Of a DNA stretch of 64,000 nt, positions 34,256-43,124 are shown one piece after another (the stretch's first letter is position 1; each line of letters opens with the position of its first letter). The notes below the pieces were generated by a model, which had not been told where the DNA came from, ran no database searches, and saw only the letters and a list, made by a program, of their open reading frames with translations. The translations under genes were made by a program, and so were the position numbers. Origin of the DNA: Sphingobacterium sp. UBA5670 (GTDB lineage Bacteria; Bacteroidota; Bacteroidia; Sphingobacteriales; Sphingobacteriaceae). The DNA lies in assembly GCF_002420705.1 (NCBI RefSeq), contig NZ_DIIM01000021.1:528581-592580 (forward strand). The letters are read 5' to 3'.

Positions 34256-35356
34256 TTAACGAATAAATATATGCCGACCATCGATCTCAAACTTTCGATT
34301 TGTAGTATACGACAGAATTTTTAATACCTCCGAAAGTCTGGATTCCCTGCTGAGGGTTCCACTAAACCGATTGTCTAGCGCCATTTCCTCTACATTGACA
34401 AAATCCACATTATACCAGCGAGAAATCTGGTTGATAATCTCTTTGAAGCTACTGCCGTCAAGCAGAAGTTCACCACGTTGCCAAGCGGTATTCTTCTGTA
34501 TGTCTGCTGGCTGTACATGTATTTTATCGGAACTGATGATCGCTTCGTTGCCCGGAGAAAGATAAGCTTCGCGCCCTTGGCTCATAATTTTGACTTTGCC
34601 TTCCACCAATGAAGTATTGACTTCTTTTTGATAGGCATTCACATTAAAACTGGTACCAAGCACTTCGATCACAGAGCTTTCAACTTCGATACGAAAAGGT
34701 TTGCTGGCATCTTTGGCTACCTGAAAAAAGGCTTCTCCCGTCAACTTCACCCGGCGTTCATCACCGGCAAATTGATCAGGATATTCTAATTTAGAAGCTG
34801 CATTTAACCAGACTGTTGTTCCGTCGCTCAGTACAATACTATAAGTTCCTGCCAGGGGTACTTCCAATGTAAGCTTCCCTTTAAGTTCAGTAGGCGTTTT
34901 ACTTTCGGCCTGATTTTTCTTTCCTAACAGCTGAGTTTCTCCACTTTCACTGGAGAGCTTTGCAAAGCGTTCGCCCGGAAGAATATCATTTTTAAACATG
35001 CCTGAGGTATCCGCTGTGATTGCAGCGAGCTGTGGAGCAGTACTCGTCGCTTTGTTTTTTAGAAAAAAAACAGTTGTCGTTAATATAAAGAGGATTGAAG
35101 CTGCAATAGCCATCCGTTTTAACGTAAAGATTTTCCTTATGGGTATTACTGGAGTGATATCCGCTTCGAATTTGCTCAGTAGTGCATTTTTGGACCGTCC
35201 CAGCACTTCCTCTCTTTCCTCCTTTGGTAGTGTCGGGACGTCATCAAATGAAAGAAACCATTTGGTCACAATCCGCTCTTCCTCTGGATTGCATTCTCCC
35301 TTGAGATATTTCTTCAGCAATTTCTGCGCCTGTTCTCTTTGATTATCTTCTGTCAT
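34256..35356 (-). CDS. FecR-family anti-sigma factor
   Basis: A 366-residue inner-membrane regulator. The cytoplasmic N-terminal part (1-80) has the sigma-binding helix ending WFLSFDDVPTLP; one transmembrane helix lies at about 84-101; the periplasmic FecR domain follows with the conserved VPLAGTYSIVLSDGTTVWLNAASKLEYP and RRVKLTGEAFFQVAKDASKPF segments, and a C-terminal STN-like DUF4974 domain from about residue 295 (ISRWYNVDFV, RFSGTLSRESRLSEVLKIL). It transmits the signal from the STN domain of the SusC receptor downstream to the ECF sigma factor encoded 51 bases upstream. All three genes are on the minus strand in the order sigma, fecR, susC, the standard layout. Confidence 0.92.
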   Translation of the reverse strand: MTEDNQREQAQKLLKKYLKGECNPEEERIVTKWFLSFDDVPTLPKEEREEVLGRSKNALLSKFEADITPVIPIRKIFTLKRMAIAASILFILTTTVFFLKNKATSTAPQLAAITADTSGMFKNDILPGERFAKLSSESGETQLLGKKNQAESKTPTELKGKLTLEVPLAGTYSIVLSDGTTVWLNAASKLEYPDQFAGDERRVKLTGEAFFQVAKDASKPFRIEVESSVIEVLGTSFNVNAYQKEVNTSLVEGKVKIMSQGREAYLSPGNEAIISSDKIHVQPADIQKNTAWQRGELLLDGSSFKEIINQISRWYNVDFVNVEEMALDNRFSGTLSRESRLSEVLKILSYTTNRKFEIDGRHIFIR

Positions 35357-35407
35357 ACATATATATAACCTCAGATAACCTTCAGAGGTACCGAAAAAAA
35401 ATAACTT

Positions 35408-35953
35408 TTATTTAGTTTTAAGCTTTAATCTACTCAAAGCCAGAGAGATATTATTTTTCACGGTCTGCTCAGATATGGACAATCGAAAAGCGATTTCTTT
35501 GATACTTAGCCCCTCTACGCGACTGAGATTGAATGCGGAGCGCATGGTTGTAGGCATCTTGGCGATTTCATTATCGAGCAAAAATGTCAATTCTTTAACC
35601 ATCAGTTTCTCATCGCTGTTACTTGCACCAACGGGTTCATGCTCCAGAGGAAATACCAGTCGTTCAAAATGGGTGATACGCTTTTGATCTTGCGTCATCC
35701 AATCAATTACTTCATATTTGGCTGCTTTGAAGAGGTAAGGATAGATCGAATCCTCAACTTCAATTTTATCACGTCTATTCCAAAAAGAAGCAAAAACATC
35801 CTGAAGGATATCTTCGGAATCTCTGACCGAACCGATTCGTTTAAAGATAAAGTTTAATAAGATATGGCCATAGCGATCAAACAATACCGAAAATGCCTGT
35901 GTATTGCTTTCTTTCACAAGATAAAACAGATCTTTATCAGACAGCTCTTTCAT
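35408..35953 (-). CDS. ECF RNA polymerase sigma-70 factor
   Basis: A 181-residue sigma factor with region 2 (AFSVLFDRYGHILLNFIFKRIG and SEDILQDVFASFWNRRD) and region 4 (MRSAFNLSRVEGLSIKEIAFRLSISEQTVKNNISLALSRLK), and no other domains, as expected for the extracytoplasmic-function group. It should be held by the downstream FecR protein and released when the SusC receptor binds substrate, then transcribe susC, susD and the phosphoesterase gene. An exact -7 box lies 48 bases upstream. The divergent dehydrogenase/transporter operon starts 283 bases away, and the region between holds a 15-bp palindrome that could coordinate the two arms. Confidence 0.92.
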   Translation of the reverse strand: MKELSDKDLFYLVKESNTQAFSVLFDRYGHILLNFIFKRIGSVRDSEDILQDVFASFWNRRDKIEVEDSIYPYLFKAAKYEVIDWMTQDQKRITHFERLVFPLEHEPVGASNSDEKLMVKELTFLLDNEIAKMPTTMRSAFNLSRVEGLSIKEIAFRLSISEQTVKNNISLALSRLKLKTK

Positions 35954-36236
35954 GACTCATTGATTATATTTACGCTATTCGGATTTCCAGAGGATCTTTA
36001 CAAAGGTATAATTGTGATGTTAATATAACATTAAATTGCACATCGTGCAAGGTCAATAAAAAATATCTTGGATCAAATCAATAAATACCAATTCAATCAG
36101 CCAAATTATTACCTAGTGAAAAGCCAAAGCTAAATATGCTATAACTCACCTATTCTTCACAAAAATTTAATGATTTAAAAATACAGTATAAATAAACATT
36201 GTTTAGTATTACAAAACTTATGTATTTTTATATAAA
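35954..36236. promoter_or_regulatory. Divergent control region of the phosphoester locus
   Basis: Holds the -7 box TACCTTTG for the sigma factor gene (plus strand CAAAGGTA, 36001-36008) and a perfect 15-bp palindrome TTGCAC-ATC-GTGCAA at 36036-36050, which would lie at or just upstream of the -33 region of that promoter. The part toward the dehydrogenase gene is A/T-rich without a clear consensus box. Confidence 0.5.
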
Positions 36237-37331
36237 ATGAAAAACCTAGCAACATATTATGTATTTGACCGTGCCAATACAGCGCTTATTAAAGTGAATA
36301 AACCGATTCGATCCCTGCGCGATGGCGAAATTTTGGTCAACATACAGTACACGACCCTGTGTGGGAGTGATCTCCATACCTATAGTGGCCTGCGCAATGA
36401 ACCATGCCCAACCATTTTAGGTCATGAGATTGTGGGAATCATCGAAGCAATCTCCTTAGAACATAGCGGACTTGACGCACGGGGCAATCAGCTTCATATT
36501 GGCGACCGAATCACCTGGACTGTTTTCTCAAGCGATCCCAGTAACGTCAATTATCAGCCCGAAATACCGCAAAAAAATGATAAGCTCTACAAATATGGCC
36601 ATCGTCAGATTACCGAAGAGGACGATCTACATGGTGGTTTGGCAACTCATATTATCTTACGGCCAAATACCTGTATACGTATGCTTCCGAAAGATCTCTC
36701 CCTTGGAGTAGCGGCGACGATCAATTGTGCTATAGCTACTTCTGCAGGAGCGCTGCGCCTAGCAGAAACCATCACAGGGAAAAATGTTCATATCGCAGGT
36801 ATGGGATTATTGGGCTTAGTCAGTCTTGCCATGTGTAAGGAAATGGGAGCCAACCGGATTATTGCCTCCGACATCAGCCCTGTTCGTCTGGAACTAGCCA
36901 AAAAATTTGGAGCTACCGATACTATCAACCTAAATGATGTGAATGCACACACCGCATTGCAAGCATTCACCATCGACAGATTTATCGATATGAGCGGTTC
37001 GCCCGATGCCATGGAACTCGGTATTGATACCTTGGGGCTTCATGGTAAAGCCATACTCGTAGGCGCAGTATTTAAACAACGGACTACTGGAATAGATGCT
37101 GAAAAGGTTATACGAAAAATGCTCACCATTAAAGGGCTGCATAATTACAATTATAGCGATTTTTCCACTGCCGTAGATTTTATCATCGACAATTGGCAAA
37201 AATATCCCTTTGAGACATTGATAGAACGTGAGTTCCCATTGGAACAAGTCAATGAAGCAATAAGCTATGCTTTACAGCACAAACCTATCCGGGCGGGTAT
37301 ATTCGTTCACTCTTCACCGAAAAAGCAATAA
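36237..37331 (+). CDS. Zinc-type dehydrogenase, phosphonate-associated family (TIGR03366-like)
   Basis: A 364-residue medium-chain dehydrogenase. The N-terminal catalytic domain keeps the zinc ligands Cys in TTLCGSDLHTYSG and His-Glu in ILGHEIVG; the Rossmann domain has VHIAGMGLLGLVSLAMCKEMGA. The stretch KYGHRQITEEDDLHGGLATHI and the NCAIATSAGALRLAE block are characteristic of the group named putative phosphonate catabolism-associated alcohol dehydrogenase. Unlike most relatives, the lobe that usually holds four structural-zinc cysteines (SCGxCxxC) reads SSDPSNVNYQPEIPQKND and has none. It is the first gene of a plus-strand operon with an organophosphate-type transporter and a phosphoesterase, so a phosphonate or phosphate-ester-derived alcohol is a reasonable substrate, though unproven. 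Confidence 0.75.
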   Translation: MKNLATYYVFDRANTALIKVNKPIRSLRDGEILVNIQYTTLCGSDLHTYSGLRNEPCPTILGHEIVGIIEAISLEHSGLDARGNQLHIGDRITWTVFSSDPSNVNYQPEIPQKNDKLYKYGHRQITEEDDLHGGLATHIILRPNTCIRMLPKDLSLGVAATINCAIATSAGALRLAETITGKNVHIAGMGLLGLVSLAMCKEMGANRIIASDISPVRLELAKKFGATDTINLNDVNAHTALQAFTIDRFIDMSGSPDAMELGIDTLGLHGKAILVGAVFKQRTTGIDAEKVIRKMLTIKGLHNYNYSDFSTAVDFIIDNWQKYPFETLIEREFPLEQVNEAISYALQHKPIRAGIFVHSSPKKQ

Positions 37332-38614
37332 TGGAAAGAACGTTTAGAAAAGATCAGTGGAAAATGCTGTTTGTCACGATGTTTTGCTACCTATTCTTTT
37401 ACACAGGCAGACACAATTTTGGGTGGGCAGCAAGAGGCATTGCCCAAGAACTTGACATCAGTTTTCAGCAAGTCGGCTGGATCAGCTTTGCCATGCTCAT
37501 GGGCTATGCCATAGGTCAGCTCATCAACGGGAATCTCGCAGATCGCTGGAGTCCCAAAATTATGATTATTACCGGTGGCGGTCTGTCCATTCTTTGCAAC
37601 CTCTCTATTAGCTTTGCCAGCTCCTATAGTGCCATTTTAGTGCTATGGACATTAAATGGTTATTTCCAGTCCATGGCCTGGGGTTCGGGCGGTAAGCTTA
37701 TTTCCAATTGGTGGAACAGTTCCGAACGCGGCAAAGCCTTCGGTTTTTACACCATGGCTGCGGGCAGTTCTTCCGTTTTGACCTTTCTAATGGCCTTGGT
37801 ACTCGTACAGCAGGAACAGAGCTGGCGCACGCTATTTCGTTATCCCATCTTATTTCTCGCCGGAGCACTACTGATCTTTTTGTATGTCGCTTATAGCGAT
37901 CCCAAAAGAAAAGGCTATACTCCCGCTGAAGAAAAAGAAGGAATAGCGGAGCAGAAAGGCCCACAAGAAAAGGTTGCAGCATCAGAAAAAAAAGGAAACT
38001 GGAAACAGTCCTATATTCATGTATTTCAGAACCGCAACTTTATGCTCGCTTCTCTGGCGATTGGTTTTCAAAGTATGGCACGTTATGGCTTAATCTTTTG
38101 GGTTCCGATCCACTTCTTGGGAAACAATTACAAAGAGTCTACGGGCAACATGTGGCTGACATTGCTTATTCCTATTGGGATGGCTCTAGGCGCTCTTTCT
38201 TTTGGATACATCTCAGATTTCATTTTTAACAAAAACAGAAGCAAATCCATAGGCGTCGGTATGGCGATCAGTTGCGTTATTGCCCTGCTCATTTATTGGG
38301 TACCTATCCACAATCACCTTCTGATCGGCATGCTAATGTTTAGTTCTGGCTTCTTTGTATATGGGCCGCAAGCTAATTTCTGGACTTTAAGTCCAGACCT
38401 ACTTGGTACCAAACTCGTCGGAACAGGCATTGGTGTAATGAATATGTTTGCTTATGTATTTGCGGCTATCGGTGAACCTCTGTTTGGTAAACTGATTGAT
38501 TACACGGGTAATACCGCAAATATATTTCTTTTTGTTGCACTGATATGTGCCATTTGTGCAACAATCATTAGTTTTGTCCAAAACCCCCAAACCATCATTA
38601 ATAATAACCCTTAA
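37331..38614 (+). CDS. MFS transporter of the organophosphate:phosphate antiporter type
   Basis: A 427-residue inner-membrane protein with 12 predicted helices and a cytoplasmic loop after the sixth (about residues 190-235, rich in Lys and Glu). Features of the OPA group (GlpT, UhpT) are the early FYTGRHNFGWA motif, NGNLADRWSPKIMIITGG as the loop 2-3 motif, and the helix 11 region LGTKLVGTGIGVMNMFAYVFAA. OPA members exchange phosphate for glycerol-3-phosphate, hexose-6-phosphate or phosphonates. The start codon overlaps the stop of the dehydrogenase gene and a phosphoesterase follows after 6 bases, so the three form an operon. The likely cargo is a phosphorylated small molecule or phosphonate released outside the inner membrane. 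Confidence 0.8.
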   Translation: MERTFRKDQWKMLFVTMFCYLFFYTGRHNFGWAARGIAQELDISFQQVGWISFAMLMGYAIGQLINGNLADRWSPKIMIITGGGLSILCNLSISFASSYSAILVLWTLNGYFQSMAWGSGGKLISNWWNSSERGKAFGFYTMAAGSSSVLTFLMALVLVQQEQSWRTLFRYPILFLAGALLIFLYVAYSDPKRKGYTPAEEKEGIAEQKGPQEKVAASEKKGNWKQSYIHVFQNRNFMLASLAIGFQSMARYGLIFWVPIHFLGNNYKESTGNMWLTLLIPIGMALGALSFGYISDFIFNKNRSKSIGVGMAISCVIALLIYWVPIHNHLLIGMLMFSSGFFVYGPQANFWTLSPDLLGTKLVGTGIGVMNMFAYVFAAIGEPLFGKLIDYTGNTANIFLFVALICAICATIISFVQNPQTIINNNP

Positions 38615-38620
38615 AAAATC

Positions 38621-39658
38621 ATGATAGACCGAAAAAAATTCCTAAAAATTGGCACACTGGGCCTCTCGAGCATGTTTGTTCCTGCTGCATTTACCCATGC
38701 AAAAACGATAGCGAGCCTAAATCCAATAACCGCTGAAGACGCTGTATCCGCTGCACCGAAGGAGTCCGGAACGAAACAGCAAAGTCTGACATTTGGTATT
38801 ATCGCCGACCTACATTATGACCTTATGCATGATGGAGACCGGCGTGCCCAGCTCTTTATTGATGCAATGAACAAAGAACAGCCCGACTTTATAATTTCTC
38901 TGGGGGACTTCTGTATGCCCAAACCTGCCAACACGAAGCTGATGGCCATCTGGACGCAGTTTAAGGGCAAAAAATATTATGTGCTGGGCAACCACGATAC
39001 CGATGGCGGGTTTACTAAACAACAAGCTTTGACATTCTGGGGAGCAGAAAAACCATATTATTCCTTTGATGACAAAGGTCTCCATTTTGTGGTACTGGAC
39101 GGTAATGAAAAGGATCCCAACAATAAGGTTGAAGGTTACCCGCGTACGATCGGACAAGAGCAACTTTATTGGCTAAAGCAGGACCTTCAACAGACGAAAC
39201 TGAGAACGGTTATTTTTTGCCATCAGGGACTTGAAAATACCATGGGCGGTATAGAAAACGGTATGCAGGTACGCTATCTTCTTGAACAGATTAATATAGA
39301 AGCAGGCTCCAACAAAGTTATTCTCGTGCTTACCGGGCACCATCATCTCAATTACCACAACGAAATAAATGGCATCCATTACGTACAGATCAATAGTTCG
39401 TCTTACTATTGGGCAGGCGAAACTTTTGAAAGTAAAGCTTTTGACGAAGTATTCTATAAAAACCATGGCATCTTAAAACGCACACTCGTCTACCAGGATC
39501 CGATTTGGGCTTCGGTAACTATTGGCAAGAAAGACATTACAATTCGAGGAACAGAAACTGTAATGGCCGGTATCCCCCTTAACCAAACCGGAATTGATGT
39601 TTATCAGGATGTTTATCCCATTTCTTCCAAAATTGATTCAAGACATTTAAGCTATTAA
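38621..39658 (+). CDS. Exported calcineurin-like metallophosphoesterase
   Basis: A 345-residue protein. The start DRKKFLKIGTLGLSS resembles a Tat-type signal but with Lys for the second Arg; the precursor is probably exported either way. The catalytic domain has all five metal motifs: ADLHYD (D63, H65), SLGDF, LGNHD, FCHQG and TGHHHLNY. It resembles GpdQ/CpdA-type phosphodiesterases and alkaline-phosphatase-like enzymes. Unlike the fused enzyme at 26324-28720 it has a canonical first motif and no propeller. It lies 6 bases after the OPA-type transporter gene, so it may release the phosphorylated product that the transporter imports. Substrate is not known. Confidence 0.85.
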   Translation: MIDRKKFLKIGTLGLSSMFVPAAFTHAKTIASLNPITAEDAVSAAPKESGTKQQSLTFGIIADLHYDLMHDGDRRAQLFIDAMNKEQPDFIISLGDFCMPKPANTKLMAIWTQFKGKKYYVLGNHDTDGGFTKQQALTFWGAEKPYYSFDDKGLHFVVLDGNEKDPNNKVEGYPRTIGQEQLYWLKQDLQQTKLRTVIFCHQGLENTMGGIENGMQVRYLLEQINIEAGSNKVILVLTGHHHLNYHNEINGIHYVQINSSSYYWAGETFESKAFDEVFYKNHGILKRTLVYQDPIWASVTIGKKDITIRGTETVMAGIPLNQTGIDVYQDVYPISSKIDSRHLSY

Positions 39659-40130
39659 CCATGAAAAGAGTCACCAAAAGCAAATTCATAATATGTTATC
39701 AATAAGATATCATAAATGCAATCGTAGGTAAACCTAAACAGTTATAAAAAAATCGATTACGCCATTAAACAAAGAACGCCTATCATTACCTTGACGATTC
39801 AAATATACACCCGAAATCAAGTAATGTCAATAGCCACGGGGAGACGCGAGGAAATACGGTGAAATCCGGTAAAAAACGTTTGAAAACGACCCTATTCTTG
39901 TGTCATCCCTGAGCTTAACAAGGGCTTAGATAGGGTGATGCTTGTGTCAAGCTAGGGTGATTCTTGTGTCAAGCTAGGGTGATTCTTGTGCCAAGCTAGG
40001 GTGAAGCATAAAATTTTGTCTACTCCCCATTTTCCATCGTCGACTGCGTATCCGATTTCGGAAAACATCGGTATCTGGACGCTCACAAAAAAACACTAAA
40101 ATCCACGAGTTAGATTGCAAGGAGATATTA
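39659..40130. other. Non-coding region between convergent operons
   Basis: No gene is seen. It contains a short tandem repeat at 39937-40002 and, before that, partial copies of the same sequence (CTTGTGTCA at about 39896). The left part is plain A/T-rich sequence. No terminator for the plus-strand operon was clearly identified. Confidence 0.5.
39937..40002. repeat. 22-bp tandem repeat, three copies
   Basis: Three adjacent units beginning GATGCTTGTGTCAAG, GATTCTTGTGTCAAG and GATTCTTGTGCCAAG, each ending CTAGGGT. Each unit contains a short inverted repeat, CTTG-TGT-CAAG or CTTG-TGC-CAAG. A degenerate piece (TTAGATAGGGT) precedes the first unit. Confidence 0.75.
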
Positions 40131-40168
40131 AAAAACAAAGCGGCAATTACATTTGCAAAAGCCGCTTT
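40131..40168 (-). terminator. Terminator of the GH84 gene
   Basis: AAAGCGGC (40137-40144) and GCCGCTTT (40161-40168) pair across a 16-base loop; on the minus strand the stem is followed by GTTTTTTAAT. It starts about 9 bases after the GH84 stop codon. Confidence 0.6.
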
Positions 40169-40176
40169 TAAATCAT

Positions 40177-42150
40177 TTAAAATACGATCAATTTCGGAGC
40201 CTTATTGATAAACTGATCCAGTACACCATCAGCAATCATGACCGGTCCATCAAAACGGGTGGCACCTGGTATGGATTGAATCGCCGCAGCCTCTTGGGAA
40301 AACTTGGCCGCTTGCTCAAAATATTGGCCAGCTTTGACGTCTGCCTCGTTTGCTGCTTGAAGTCCAGCCACTGTTGATTCAAGTGCTTTACCCCACAGAT
40401 ACATGGCATCCAACCATGGTTTTGCTTCAGCGAGAAATGCTTTATCAACTTTTCCATTACGGATCATGGCGGGGGCACCAACAAAACTTGCAGCTGTTTT
40501 TGAAAGCTCAGCGAGTACCTGCTTACGGTTTTCTGTATCACCATTTGCGATCACATCCTGCACATTGTCGAGTATAGATTTCAATCTCGGCGCTTGCGCT
40601 TGCCAAGGGTGCGACCCAAATATAGGCGCTAGACGCTGGGTATCAAAGAAAGTCAACAAAGCTTCAGTTGCTTGCTTGTCCCATCCTGCAAGTTCACGTG
40701 CGGCAAACTTCCAAGTCGGTTCTGCATCGTACCCTTTATCGTTCCATGCAAAAGCAACCAAGCCTGTCACAGCAATTCGGCCCGCCATCTCCTGATTCAT
40801 TGGATTAGATACAATACCCGAAAGCTCTCCCGACAAACCAGCTTCACGGCGGGTATAAGGAGCCAGAAGTAATCTTCCTCTCGATTGATAAAAATCATTT
40901 ACAGGATAGTTATCCCATAAAAATGTCTTACGGCCGAATGCTTTTGTTGCCGCGCGGGCATCTGATATAGAAATCGCAGGCGGTACGACATCGGTTCCTG
41001 TCCACTGGACAACAATAGTTGAATCAAGATGCTTGCGCAGTGCCGCTTTATACGGGCTTTCTTTGGCGTCATAGTATTCGGTAGGCACCATAATCAATGG
41101 CGGTGCTGTCGGATCAACCGCTTTCATATTCGCTTGCACCGCGTTTAGCAGATGTGCTTGTGCCATTGCCGCTGCTTCCGCACCGGAAGGTCCAAACGTA
41201 AGTGAATCCAATTCACAATTCCACTTTGTATATTCAATATCGTCAAGCGCAACATAAAAACTATGGATACCCACAGCCTGCAGCGCAGCAAATTTGCTTA
41301 ACAATGTTCGGAGATCATTCGAATCTGCAAAACAAACCGTTGGCCCCGGTGAAATGGCATACACAAAGTTGATATGATTTGTAGCAGCAATACCTGCTAG
41401 CTTCTCAAGCGACTTCAATGTTTCCTGGGGATAAGGCTCGCGCCAGCGATCCCTTGCATAAGGATCGTCTTTTGGACTGTAAATAAAGGTATTGGCTTTT
41501 ATCGTCGATAGAAAGTTCAAGTGCCGTTCACGCTCTTCCATCGACCATGGTTTGCCATAGAAACCTTCAATGGTACCCCTTATTGGTAAGGCAGGATGAT
41601 CATTGACAACAATTTCCGGAAAAATAGGCCGATTTGCCAGCTGACGCAAGGTTTGTACTGCATAGTATAATCCATTAGCATCTTTAGCGGTTAAGGTGAC
41701 AACTGATCCCTTATCGATTAACTTACTTGCGAGCGTGTAACCGCTTGCATTTGTATCCAAAGTAGATGTAATTTTCTTCAAACCATCAAGTACGTAAGGA
41801 GCTGCATGCGTACCGATCAGGATATAGTTACCATCGATTACCTTCGGAAGCTTTTTAGCATGTTTTATACTTTTGACCCCTGCATCTGCCAACACTTTTG
41901 ATACCAAGGACCGAGTACCTTGGTCAACAGTACCAGAATAAATCAGGGTGACAGATGTCCCCATTTTAAAGTTTCCTTTCCCAATTTCCATCGATACCGG
42001 AGCAGGAAAAATCGCTGGCATTGTGGAAGGAATTGATGCAGAAATATAATCCGCCGGAGGTGCTTGAACAGACTGTCCGTGGCTTATGCCTATATTCAAA
42101 AGCGAAACGGCAAACAAACAGACTTTTAGAATCTTAAAGTTACTTATCAT
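40177..42150 (-). CDS. GH84 beta-N-acetylglucosaminidase (O-GlcNAcase/NagJ-like)
   Basis: A 657-residue exported enzyme. Signal peptide about 1-25 (ending GISHGQ); an N-terminal GH20b-like domain (45-185); a TIM-barrel catalytic domain starting RGTIEGFYGKPW at about 191, with the family's catalytic Asp pair at D303-D304 in YVALDDIEYTKW; and a helical C-terminal domain to 657. This order matches bacterial GH84 enzymes such as the Bacteroides O-GlcNAcase, which use substrate-assisted catalysis to remove beta-linked N-acetylglucosamine. It should act in the periplasm on glycoproteins, hyaluronan-type or mucin-type glycans. It stands alone, with its own terminator and no SusCD partner next to it. 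Confidence 0.9.
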   Translation of the reverse strand: MISNFKILKVCLFAVSLLNIGISHGQSVQAPPADYISASIPSTMPAIFPAPVSMEIGKGNFKMGTSVTLIYSGTVDQGTRSLVSKVLADAGVKSIKHAKKLPKVIDGNYILIGTHAAPYVLDGLKKITSTLDTNASGYTLASKLIDKGSVVTLTAKDANGLYYAVQTLRQLANRPIFPEIVVNDHPALPIRGTIEGFYGKPWSMEERERHLNFLSTIKANTFIYSPKDDPYARDRWREPYPQETLKSLEKLAGIAATNHINFVYAISPGPTVCFADSNDLRTLLSKFAALQAVGIHSFYVALDDIEYTKWNCELDSLTFGPSGAEAAAMAQAHLLNAVQANMKAVDPTAPPLIMVPTEYYDAKESPYKAALRKHLDSTIVVQWTGTDVVPPAISISDARAATKAFGRKTFLWDNYPVNDFYQSRGRLLLAPYTRREAGLSGELSGIVSNPMNQEMAGRIAVTGLVAFAWNDKGYDAEPTWKFAARELAGWDKQATEALLTFFDTQRLAPIFGSHPWQAQAPRLKSILDNVQDVIANGDTENRKQVLAELSKTAASFVGAPAMIRNGKVDKAFLAEAKPWLDAMYLWGKALESTVAGLQAANEADVKAGQYFEQAAKFSQEAAAIQSIPGATRFDGPVMIADGVLDQFINKAPKLIVF

Positions 42151-42282
42151 GGGCTTAAAAATATGAAAATTATAATTATCAAAACCTAATTAGCAACAAT
42201 GATACAATTCAAGGCTTACCTTAAGTTGATTAGTAACGAGATTTTTATCATCACGGATATTAAACCCTGTGACCAACAATTT

Positions 42283-43107
42283 CTAATTCTTCAACGGTAC
42301 TTTCTTGGCCAAGGTTTTCAAGGCCCCTTTATAAGAATCTAACGTTCCAAACAGCGGTGATTTACTATCCGAAAACAGCTGACGACCAGTCCCATCGTAA
42401 ATCGTCATATGGACTTTTGTGTTATAATTGGTCGTTGTATATGAATTGTTTGTTGTGACCGAAGATCCTTTTTCCTTGTCTCCGATTTGCTTGTTGCCAT
42501 AAGACGAAGATGAAGAACCATAGGTTGAAGCTCCTTTATTCTCAATATCATAAACACCCATCACCACATAATCCACCTGGAGTAACTTGGCCAGTTCATC
42601 CGGTGTATGATCATCGATCTCTGAAAAATTGATCCCATTTTTGATCAATAGCGCATTTGTTGTTCTTGGATCCTGAAATTGAACAGCCAGTTTTTGCCCT
42701 TGCATGGCTTCGACACAGGCCTCCTGGATCTTCTTTCGCATCACATCGGTCATAATGCTCTGGTCATTACTGGCTATCTCAAAAGGAATTACCGCCAATA
42801 AATTCCCCGCCGATCGTTCCTCGGCCCTATTTAATGACTTTTCAGTGCTGCTGTTTTGCCCGAATATTTCTTCCCGGCCATTGGCAAAGACAATCTTGCT
42901 GATTTTGTCTTTCTTCAATTCATACAGCACAGTCTCGCCCGTATACGAAAACTTAATCAGGTCATCACTTATCGATACGATTTTCCCTTTCTTCTGGCTA
43001 CCGTCCGCAAGGTAGATCACATCCTCTTTTTGCTGAGCAACAGCTGCATGTTTAGCACCTATGCATAGGAACATAAACAGGATTAAAAATAATTTGATTG
43101 GTCCCAT
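42283..43107 (-). CDS. Secreted protein with CsgG-like domain, unknown function
   Basis: A 274-residue protein with a signal peptide ending AAVAQQ near residue 26. Residues 28-85 form a small beta domain beginning VIYLADGSQKKGKIVSISDD, a repeat-like DGS-KG-I pattern seen in many Bacteroidota exported proteins. Residues 100-270 resemble the curli-secretion lipoprotein CsgG: LLAVIPFEIASNDQ, then HTPDELAKLLQVDYVVMGVYDIE and VHMTIYDGTGRQLFSDSKSP. A Ser/Tyr-rich insert (TYGSSSSSYG) lies between the last two. No lipobox cysteine is present. It is 17 bases downstream of the MscS-type channel gene on the same strand, so the two are probably co-transcribed. Function unknown. Confidence 0.6.
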   Translation of the reverse strand: MGPIKLFLILFMFLCIGAKHAAVAQQKEDVIYLADGSQKKGKIVSISDDLIKFSYTGETVLYELKKDKISKIVFANGREEIFGQNSSTEKSLNRAEERSAGNLLAVIPFEIASNDQSIMTDVMRKKIQEACVEAMQGQKLAVQFQDPRTTNALLIKNGINFSEIDDHTPDELAKLLQVDYVVMGVYDIENKGASTYGSSSSSYGNKQIGDKEKGSSVTTNNSYTTTNYNTKVHMTIYDGTGRQLFSDSKSPLFGTLDSYKGALKTLAKKVPLKN

Positions 43108-43124
43108 AATTTTATTCTTAACAA

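Noticed and set aside
39937..40002. CRISPR array
   Set aside because: Units are adjacent 22-bp tandem repeats without unique spacers, and no cas gene is in the window.
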